This document shows positions 54,874 to 60,844 of a stretch of 60,844 nt of DNA, one piece after another (within the stretch, counting starts at the first letter, position 1; each line of letters starts with the position of its first letter). Made by a program: the position numbers and the translations under genes. This DNA comes from CAZNLH01 sp964573995. Lineage in GTDB: Bacteria > Gemmatimonadota > CAZMKB01 > CAZNLH01. The stretch spans positions 1 to 60,844 of the forward strand of contig CAZNLH010000015.1 in assembly GCA_964573995.1 (NCBI GenBank). The letters are read 5' to 3'. The notes under the pieces are model-generated. The model was not told the DNA's origin. It was given only the letters and a program-made list of their open reading frames with translations, and did not search any database.

Positions 54874-56439
54874 TCACCTCAAACCGTAGGCATTGATCTT
54901 CCTGTAGAGAGTCCTCTCGCCAATGCCCAGCATCTTGGCTGCCTGTCGTCGATTCCCGTTCAGTTCCCTAAGGGCCTCGGCTATGGCTTCCTTCTCTATC
55001 TCCGCCAACGTCTTTTTGGATGCGACTCGTATCTCGCCACCAACGTGGCGCCCTTCCCTATCACCCCTGACCCGATCGATGTCACGATCTTGAGACCGCC
55101 GCCCATGAGAGTTGGGCGGGTATCCCGCCATTCTGACCTCATTTCCGTGGATTTCCGCCATCAATTGCCGGCCAAGTTCCCGGATGTCACGCCGCAACTC
55201 CACAAGCGCGCTCAATATGGCACTCGTTTCCATCTCCCCGGTCCGCTTTACCCTGGTTACCGGGATGGGCAAGAGGCGGCCCGGTTCTCCCCTCCGGTAG
55301 ATGTAATCGGGAATATCTTCGGGCCTTATCTTCCTATCGGGAGAGGATATGAGCATGTTCTCCACGAGATTCTTGAGTTCGCGAACATTGCCCGGCCAGT
55401 CATAATTCTTGAGTACCTCCATGGCCTCATCATTTACTCCGACGAATGAGATCCTGTTTTCCTCGCAAAACCTGTTGATAAAGGTATTCACGAGGAGGGG
55501 GATGTCTTCGCGCCTCTCCCGGAGAGGGGGAATATCTATGGTAAGCACCTTCAAGCGATAATAGAGATCCCTGCGGAAATTTCCGATCTCCATCTCTTCC
55601 TGGAGGTCCTTGTTCGTGGCGGTGATGACCCTCACATCCACTGAAATGCTCTCGGTCCCGCCAACTCGTACGAACTCCCTCTCCTCGAGGACGCGCAGCA
55701 ACTTGACCTGGGTGGCGAGTACCATCTCGCCCACTTCATCGAGAAACAACGTCCCTGTATTAGCAACTTCGAACCTCCCTTTTCGAAGGGACGACGCGCC
55801 GGTAAAGGCGCCCTTCTCATGCCCGAACAGTTCGCTCTCGAGGATACTCTCGGGGAGGGCTGCGCAATTCAAGGCGATAAAGGGACGATGGCGCCTCTGA
55901 CTGAGCCTGTGGATCGCCTTTGCAACGAGTTCCTTACCTGTCCCACTCTCTCCCTGTATCAAGACCGTCGAATTGAATGGGGCATATTGCTTGACCTTTT
56001 CCAAGACCTCCAATACCCCCTCGGAACGTCCCAGGATGTTGGTCTTACGTACCATCCGTTCCCTTTCGAGGAGGCGATTGGAGACAAGCCGGAACTCCGT
56101 CATGTCGACGGGCTTCTTCAGGCATTCGTCCACGCCGAGCCTGTGGAGCGAACGGATGTCGTCTGAAGAGGTCTGCTCCACGAGACCGATAACGGAGGTG
56201 CTCCAGGTTGTCTTTTTCAGTCCTCTCAGGAGGCGCTCGACTCCCCGGTCGTGGAGGGACCCAGTCAGGATCAGGAGCAGAGGCCTGCGTTCCTTGACCT
56301 GCTTCAGGACATCGCCGTGCAGATTGACGATCTCTCCTGCAATTCCTTCCTGATCCAGGATCCCATGAAGACGCGAAGCCCACTCGGGATCATCGCGGCT
56401 CAACAAGACCTCGATGCTTCCTTCCTCTAACCTGGACAA
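54874..56439 (-). CDS. sigma-54-dependent transcriptional activator with a degenerate receiver domain
   Basis: A 521-residue bacterial enhancer-binding protein. Residues 1-120 look like a CheY receiver, but the phospho-acceptor is lost: LLLILTGSL has T59 where Asp is expected, while the acidic pocket (SRDD) and the KP (K109-P110) remain. The AAA+ core has Walker A GESGTGKE (163-170), GAFTGA (210-215) for sigma-54 contact and FLDEVGEM. A long linker of about 90 residues precedes a Fis-type HTH (NRRQAAKMLGIGERTLYRKI). Likely phosphorylation-independent or controlled by a partner. No histidine kinase is adjacent. Convergent with the small exported protein gene. Confidence 0.92.
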   Translation of the reverse strand: MSRLEEGSIEVLLSRDDPEWASRLHGILDQEGIAGEIVNLHGDVLKQVKERRPLLLILTGSLHDRGVERLLRGLKKTTWSTSVIGLVEQTSSDDIRSLHRLGVDECLKKPVDMTEFRLVSNRLLERERMVRKTNILGRSEGVLEVLEKVKQYAPFNSTVLIQGESGTGKELVAKAIHRLSQRRHRPFIALNCAALPESILESELFGHEKGAFTGASSLRKGRFEVANTGTLFLDEVGEMVLATQVKLLRVLEEREFVRVGGTESISVDVRVITATNKDLQEEMEIGNFRRDLYYRLKVLTIDIPPLRERREDIPLLVNTFINRFCEENRISFVGVNDEAMEVLKNYDWPGNVRELKNLVENMLISSPDRKIRPEDIPDYIYRRGEPGRLLPIPVTRVKRTGEMETSAILSALVELRRDIRELGRQLMAEIHGNEVRMAGYPPNSHGRRSQDRDIDRVRGDREGRHVGGEIRVASKKTLAEIEKEAIAEALRELNGNRRQAAKMLGIGERTLYRKINAYGLR

Positions 56440-56631
56440 TAAACTATTCCTCCCTTACTGCCATATTGGCAGTGAGCACGCAGAATAAGCGATTTCAACA
56501 TCCGTCTCCTTATCCGGAATGAAGTTCCGGTGATTCTCCCATGTAACGACACTGACAAAACCCATAACTTAGTGAATAATAGATAGTTCAGCCATTGTCA
56601 AGGGGAAACAACTATTCTGGAGTTTCCCCCC

Positions 56632-56643
56632 AGGGGGCCCCCT
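56632..56643. repeat. 12-bp perfect palindrome AGGGGGCCCCCT
   Basis: AGGGGGCCCCCT equals its own reverse complement. It sits in a stretch of C and G runs (CCCCCC before it, CCCC after it). Function unknown; could be a binding site or simply low-complexity sequence. Confidence 0.5.
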
Positions 56644-56685
56644 CCCCTAAACGAATGCCCAATTCAATTACAATTAGACCCGTGG

Positions 56686-56711
56686 CTTGACAATTGTATA
56701 ATCAAGTCAAG
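56686..56711. promoter_or_regulatory. inverted repeat CTTGAC-N14-GTCAAG upstream of the activator gene
   Basis: The two six-base arms are perfect and frame the AT-rich spacer AATTGTATAATCAA. Adjacent TTGACA and TATAAT-like words are too close (4 bases) to form a sigma-70 promoter on the + strand. The position suits an operator for the leftward activator gene, 250 bases away. Confidence 0.3.
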
Positions 56712-56763
56712 GGGGCTTTTTATTGCTCCCGGGACGCATCATCGGCCCGTTTTATACTTGGAC

Positions 56764-56892
56764 CTAGTGTCCCGTCCCAGAAGTTTATTTATATTTGTAC
56801 TGTCTCTTGAGACGGTGCGGGCCCTGTCGCCGAACACCCCAATCGGCGTCACCCGCGCAAATGGGCAAGAGACTTCCAGGACATGGCACTAG
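56764..56892. mobile_element. 129-bp MITE-like fold-back element with 21-bp imperfect terminal inverted repeats
   Basis: The ends (56764-56784 and 56872-56892) match inverted at 16 of 21 positions, both beginning CTAGTG on their own strand. Inside, further perfect inverted pairs are nested in order: GTCTCTTG/CAAGAGAC (56802-56809, 56866-56873), GCGGG/CCCGC (56817-56821, 56852-56856) and CGCCG/CGGCG (56828-56832, 56844-56848). It encodes no transposase. It could be a non-autonomous element or a long structured RNA downstream of gcvT. Confidence 0.55.
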
Positions 56893-56939
56893 CCCGCTAC
56901 GATGAATCGCCCCGCGGTTTGATCTCATCGTCGACAGGT

Positions 56940-58037
56940 TCACCTCCGGCTGCCATCTTTGTAAAATGGGGGCTTCACCACTTCAGCCAATGCCTTACGC
57001 CCTCGTATATCTATCTCAATCGTTGTCCCTTCTTCCGCGATTTCGGTCGGTAGATATGCTGTGCCGATACCCACCCTCAGCGAAGGAGAAAAAGCCCCAC
57101 TTGCGACCTTAGACACGACACTGCCGTTGGTAACAACAGGGTATCCATGCCTTGGTATTCCCTTGTCCCGTAATATAAATCCCGCCAGTCGCCGCTTGAG
57201 TCCTTCTTTCCTCTGCCCAAGCAGGGACCCCCGCCCTATGAAATCACCCTTATCAAATTTCACAACCCAGTTGAGCCCCGCTTCCAGAGGTGTCGTTGTC
57301 TCATCGATATCGTTACCATAGAGGCAGTAAAAGACTTCAAGCCTCAGCAAGTCCCTCGCTCCAAGCCCGCACGGAGTGACTCCATTGGTTGACATGATGG
57401 CCGTCCATATCTCGTCGGCAGATTCAGCGGGGAGATAGATCTCGAAACCATCCTCACCGGTGTAGCCGGTCCTCGATACAGTGCACTCGGTGCCGGAAAG
57501 GAGTCCAACCTTGAAGTGGTAGAATGGTATCTCTTCGAGATCAAAGGAGGCAAGGCGCTGGAGGATTGCCTGCGATCCCGGCCCTTGAACCGCCAGTTGA
57601 GCCATCTCCTTCGTTCGATCGACGAATTCAACCCCATCCTGCATGTGATTTCTTATCCATGATATGATCTTTCCCGTGTTGGAAGCGTTCACGACGATCA
57701 TCAGGTGCTCGTCGTAACGATACACCGTTACATCGTCCAGGATACCCCCGGGGTCGTTGCAGATCGTGGAATATTGAACCATTCCCGGTTTCAGCCTCGA
57801 GACATCGTTGGTCGTAAGATACTGAACGAACGGAACTCCCCCCCTGCCCCTTATCTCTAACCTTCCCATGTGTGCCACATCAAAAAGACCGGCCCCAGTC
57901 CTCACGGCATGGTGCTCGCTCAAGATCCCGGAGTATTGAATCGGCATCAGCCATCCTGCGAAATCAACCATCTTAGCGCCCATATTGCCATGATATCTCT
58001 GAAATGGAGTCCCCTTGAGGGTAGTTCCTTCTTCCAT
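56940..58037 (-). CDS. gcvT: aminomethyltransferase, glycine cleavage system T protein
   Basis: A 365-residue folate enzyme that takes the aminomethyl group from lipoyl-GcvH and gives methylene-THF and ammonia. The N-terminal motif GLFDVAHMGRLEIRG, GGILDDVTVYRY (catalytic Asp), then TGYTGEDGFEIYLP and CGLGARDLLRLE are typical of GcvT. The C-terminal barrel ends VGIGTAYLP. gcvH and gcvP are not adjacent and no glycine riboswitch is seen upstream. A 9-bp hairpin lies upstream, at the end of the M6 protease gene. Confidence 0.95.
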   Translation of the reverse strand: MEEGTTLKGTPFQRYHGNMGAKMVDFAGWLMPIQYSGILSEHHAVRTGAGLFDVAHMGRLEIRGRGGVPFVQYLTTNDVSRLKPGMVQYSTICNDPGGILDDVTVYRYDEHLMIVVNASNTGKIISWIRNHMQDGVEFVDRTKEMAQLAVQGPGSQAILQRLASFDLEEIPFYHFKVGLLSGTECTVSRTGYTGEDGFEIYLPAESADEIWTAIMSTNGVTPCGLGARDLLRLEVFYCLYGNDIDETTTPLEAGLNWVVKFDKGDFIGRGSLLGQRKEGLKRRLAGFILRDKGIPRHGYPVVTNGSVVSKVASGAFSPSLRVGIGTAYLPTEIAEEGTTIEIDIRGRKALAEVVKPPFYKDGSRR

Positions 58038-58076
58038 TTCTACACTCCTTTCTCATTGATCGCCCGAAACAGGACA

Positions 58077-58097
58077 GGGGCTGTAACCTACAGCCCC
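58077..58097 (-). terminator. 9-bp hairpin between the M6 protease gene and gcvT
   Basis: GGGGCTGTA (58077-58085) and TACAGCCCC (58089-58097) form a perfect 9-bp stem with a 3-base loop. It lies 35 bases downstream of the M6 protease stop on the minus strand. No T-run follows, so it could attenuate rather than fully terminate transcription into gcvT. Confidence 0.4.
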
Positions 58098-58131
58098 CCC
58101 TCTGGAATCATCCTTTATCGAGCAACGCCCT

Positions 58132-60844
58132 CTATTTAACCAGCAACATCCGGCGGGTATGGACCTTCTTCCCCGACCTCAACCGGTACAAGTAGACTCC
58201 CGATGCCACTCCCGCTCCACGGTCATCCTTTCCATTCCACTGTACTGAATAGTACCCCGGCATGAGGTTGCCTCTTACAAGGCTACGAATCTCTCTGCCT
58301 CTCAGATCAAAGACATCGAGCCGCACGACCTGGCGCTCAGGAATGGAAAAGGCTATCGTCGTCATCGGGTTAAAGGGGTTGGGATAGTTCTGGGATAGGC
58401 TGAACGACCGTGGAACCCTCGGGGAAGAAGAACCATCGTCTCCGGCAATACCCACCTGTCCAGTCAGAAAGTCCATTACATTAGCCATGACATCGTACCT
58501 GCTCACCTGGCTTGAATCGCTCGGGTTGCTACGGTTGATCGCCTCGAAGCCGAACCCGAAGAAGACGATCCGGGTATCCGTCTGCGGTAGATAACGGGTA
58601 ACACCGGCAACTTCACCGGACGTAGTATCGTACACGATGGCAGCCATGCTGCCGCTCAAGGGGACAAGGACGTCCCGCGAAGTCTGATCGTTGGCACCCC
58701 CGGAGCCCGCCGTTACTATGGTTTCCAATCCCTCCCCGACCTGGTTGGATTCGACACCATTCAGTATCGGATCAAAGGTATTACCAGAGTAAGAAACGCC
58801 CAGGGTCTGCTCGAGAAACTGGGTGCCGCCGTTCGAGTTGAGATCTTCCGCGATGTTCTGCCCACTGAGGAACAGGTCTCCTCCCCTGTTTAAAAAGTCT
58901 TTCAGGCTGTCCTGTTCCACGGGTGTGAGCGTATTGCTCGCGGCCCTCCCGGTGAACCATATCACGGTGTCGAACGGTTCAAGGCTGTCCACGGGGCTCC
59001 CATTCTGGTATACATCTCTCATGTAGTAGGGGACGCCGAGGCTGTCCAAGGCCTGGCGGTAATAAAGAGAATAGTCGTCTTCATCATCATCCTGCACAAG
59101 GAGGAGTGTCGGGTGCCCGATTAGAAATTCAACGCTGTGTGAGTAATAGAACCTGTCGGAACCAGAGAGTTCGATCGTGAATTCACTGTTGTGGATATCT
59201 GTCCCTGCATCCACCTGCATAGTGAATGGCTGGCCCGTGCCGTCGTAATCGCTGCGTGGAGATATCATCCCTATGAAGACGCTGTCGACCGGAAAGGTGA
59301 GCGCGGGGTCCGAGGAAAAGACATGGGCCCAGACGCTTTCTGCCGGGGTATCGCTGTAATTGTGGATGCTGAAGGCAATATCGACCGTCTCACCGATATC
59401 CACCACGTTATCGTTGTCCCCGCCCGAATCATCAATCGAGTACCCGAGGAATCCCATGATAGCGGAATGTACGATCAAGTCACCGACAACAACGACCGAA
59501 TCGGGATCGCTTATCGAATCCACGGCTACCTGCGTCGTGTCACCGTTGTAATCTTGGCTGTTCGGCAGGGTCGACCAGTTGAAAAAACGGTTTCCGGAAG
59601 AACCTGGATAGGGATCGCCTCCGTCTCCCCGGTTTGAACCGCGATCCAGGTCGAATTCTCCATCAGCCTCTTCCAGGTCCACCATGTAGTGGTTTTCATT
59701 CCAGTTGCCCGGTTGATTGTTGTCGATATGCCAGATGAGGATTCCAGACCTCAACAGGCTCGAATCAAAGCCGACCTGCTGGCGGTTCTCAACGAGAAAA
59801 TACTCGGGGCCGGACTCATCACCGTTCTGCCAAATCTTCAGCACTATCGGACTGTCTTCCACCCTGGGCAATCCCGCATTTTCCAGGTTCGACGGGACCT
59901 CTATGGGATTCACCCAGCCCAATTCCTCCTTGGACCATGGACACATATGGCTGGGAGTCTCCGGGTGTCTCTGGTCACCTCCCCACGAACCCGATCCCAT
60001 CAATCCCCATCCGCCGATACCCTCTGAGGAATTGTCCGTATCGTAGAGATCGGGGAGACCGAGGGAGTGGCCAAATTCGTGGCAGAAGACGCCGATCTCG
60101 ATCATGGCGGCGCCCCCGCAGGAGTTTCCAGGCATCAGGATATAATCGTTGACCTTTATGTTTCCCCCACCATACTTCGGATCGTCGGTTGTAAAAATGG
60201 GCGCTCCCATCCCCGAAAGGCTCGACCGGTGGGACCAGAGCCACGGTCCACCACACTCCCCACCCTCTCCCGCATGAACGGCAAACAGCGCGTCCACGTA
60301 CCCATCGTCATCACCGGAATTCGGGATTCCGTCGGGCCCATCGTTGTCGTACTGAGAAAAATCGACGTCCGGATCGGCGAGCGAAACCAGGTCGTATACG
60401 AACCCGGCCGCGTTGGTTGGATATGATCCAAATCCATTGTTTCCGCCCTGGTAATAACCATTGGAATTGGGCACTTCGTACCAGCCGGATACGGTACCCG
60501 TGACGGTAAACTGATCGTATGAGATCTCATGATAATAGTCGGTCATGGTGCCCGTGGGCCATGGCCCATCAAAGAGGAGGGCCTGGTAATCATCCCTTGG
60601 ATAGGAACCCGCGAGGTTTGGAAATTGTCCCAGCAGGACCGGGACGGGGTACGTCCCCTGGGCGTGGACCTTCACGCCACCTGCGGCATCCGCGACCATG
60701 AAGCGGCTGGGCGGGGCAACGGGTTGTCCTATGTCCCTCCTTATCATCTCCTGGCGGGACAGAGGGAACACAGCCCCCGAGCCCTCTCTCGCAGCAATGA
60801 CGGCAAAGATATCGGGGGTGAAGATAGAAGCGGCTATTATCGCG
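58132..60844 (-). CDS. M6-family secreted metalloprotease with T9SS-type sorting domain (5' end off window)
   Basis: Over 900 codons are visible; the frame is open across the right window edge. The 24 codons beyond the first in-window GTG (60771) read as a hydrophobic export signal, so the true start lies past 60844. The M6 peptidase domain holds the zinc motif HEFGH (231-235 from that GTG) and GLPDLYDTDNSSEGIGGWGL (quoted in part), like immune-inhibitor-A proteases. CARDB-like and ThuA/Gly-rich beta blocks follow (GNTFDPILNG, FDTVIWFTGRA). The C-terminus is YPNPFNPMTTIAF...GVYLYRLRSG...RMLLVK, a surface-sorting domain. It is followed by a hairpin and gcvT. Confidence 0.88.
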   Translation of the reverse strand, partial: AIIAASIFTPDIFAVIAAREGSGAVFPLSRQEMIRRDIGQPVAPPSRFMVADAAGGVKVHAQGTYPVPVLLGQFPNLAGSYPRDDYQALLFDGPWPTGTMTDYYHEISYDQFTVTGTVSGWYEVPNSNGYYQGGNNGFGSYPTNAAGFVYDLVSLADPDVDFSQYDNDGPDGIPNSGDDDGYVDALFAVHAGEGGECGGPWLWSHRSSLSGMGAPIFTTDDPKYGGGNIKVNDYILMPGNSCGGAAMIEIGVFCHEFGHSLGLPDLYDTDNSSEGIGGWGLMGSGSWGGDQRHPETPSHMCPWSKEELGWVNPIEVPSNLENAGLPRVEDSPIVLKIWQNGDESGPEYFLVENRQQVGFDSSLLRSGILIWHIDNNQPGNWNENHYMVDLEEADGEFDLDRGSNRGDGGDPYPGSSGNRFFNWSTLPNSQDYNGDTTQVAVDSISDPDSVVVVGDLIVHSAIMGFLGYSIDDSGGDNDNVVDIGETVDIAFSIHNYSDTPAESVWAHVFSSDPALTFPVDSVFIGMISPRSDYDGTGQPFTMQVDAGTDIHNSEFTIELSGSDRFYYSHSVEFLIGHPTLLLVQDDDEDDYSLYYRQALDSLGVPYYMRDVYQNGSPVDSLEPFDTVIWFTGRAASNTLTPVEQDSLKDFLNRGGDLFLSGQNIAEDLNSNGGTQFLEQTLGVSYSGNTFDPILNGVESNQVGEGLETIVTAGSGGANDQTSRDVLVPLSGSMAAIVYDTTSGEVAGVTRYLPQTDTRIVFFGFGFEAINRSNPSDSSQVSRYDVMANVMDFLTGQVGIAGDDGSSSPRVPRSFSLSQNYPNPFNPMTTIAFSIPERQVVRLDVFDLRGREIRSLVRGNLMPGYYSVQWNGKDDRGAGVASGVYLYRLRSGKKVHTRRMLLVK

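Larger units (their letters stand above)
56440..56939. other. intergenic region between the sigma-54 activator and gcvT, rich in inverted repeats
   Basis: 500 bases without a credible gene. It holds a 12-bp perfect palindrome AGGGGGCCCCCT (56632-56643), an inverted repeat CTTGAC/GTCAAG (56686-56691 and 56706-56711) enclosing an AT-rich spacer, and the 129-bp fold-back element at 56764-56892 (listed separately). Confidence 0.6.

Noticed and set aside
58038..58131. Glycine riboswitch upstream of gcvT
   Set aside because: Only 94 bases are available and they lack the conserved aptamer cores; just a simple 9-bp hairpin is present.
1..60844. CRISPR arrays, rRNA genes, transposase or integrase genes
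   Set aside because: No spaced direct repeats, no rRNA sequence and no intact transposase or integrase were found when reading both strands.

Overview
The window reads as bacterial chromosome of moderate GC, most likely from an uncultured lineage of the FCB superphylum (Latescibacteria, KSB1, Zixibacteria, Eisenbacteria or similar). The main reason is that two large secreted proteins (4301-6454 and 58132-60844) end in a type-A, T9SS-like / FlgD-Ig-like sorting domain with the YPNPFNP signature and a terminal K-(M/R)-(V/M)-LL-(L/V)-K tail. The phylum call is inference; no rRNA is present.

Layout. 0.2-3.6 kb (- strand): a peptidoglycan-recycling operon (AGCS amino-acid symporter, murQ, anmK) with translationally coupled ends. 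4.3-6.5 kb (+): a secreted GH39-like protein. 6.5-20.3 kb (-): polysaccharide cluster 1 (two GT4 glycosyltransferases, a membrane sulfatase-like phosphotransferase, a B12-type radical SAM protein, a large exported glycosidase-like protein, an O-antigen polymerase/ligase, a Wzz/GumC-type chain-length protein, two small single-TM proteins and a methyltransferase). 20.4-25.4 kb: a sulfatase-gene remnant, a glutaredoxin, a + strand SPASM-like radical SAM protein, acpS, a C-terminal processing protease and a prepilin peptidase. 25.6-27.8 kb (+): a membrane alkaline-phosphatase-superfamily protein. 27.8-46.2 kb (-): polysaccharide cluster 2 (initiating phosphoglycosyl transferase, Wza-type exporter, two tandem phosphodiesterase-like proteins, Wzx flippase, a double PIG-L protein, five glycosyltransferases, a second sulfatase-like protein, an FAD oxidoreductase). 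47.1-54.8 kb (+): a protein quality-control block dnaK, htrA, tRNA-Leu(UAG), tig, clpP, clpX plus a small exported protein. 54.9-60.8 kb (-): a sigma-54 activator, gcvT and the 3' part of an M6 metalloprotease gene that runs off the right edge.

How they fit. Clusters 1 and 2 together supply one nearly complete Wzx/Wzy exopolysaccharide route: PGT, glycosyltransferases, Wzx, Wzy, Wzz and Wza. No Wzc-type tyrosine kinase is visible. The unusual part is the set of five alkaline-phosphatase-superfamily proteins that accompany it. They come from two different subfamilies, use Thr or Ser at the nucleophile position rather than a formylglycine Cys, and all end in the same short tail (LxxLGY or a close variant). 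The glycan or lipid they modify is unknown. Several operon starts in these clusters, the secreted GH gene and dnaK are preceded by -24/-12 (sigma-54) type promoters, and a sigma-54 activator without a phospho-acceptor Asp lies in the same window. This suggests, but does not prove, a shared regulon. Other notable points are an Asn in place of the catalytic Asp in ClpP, a PIG-L protein with a degenerate first copy, a 129-bp fold-back element next to gcvT, and a C10 tract in a surface-protein gene.
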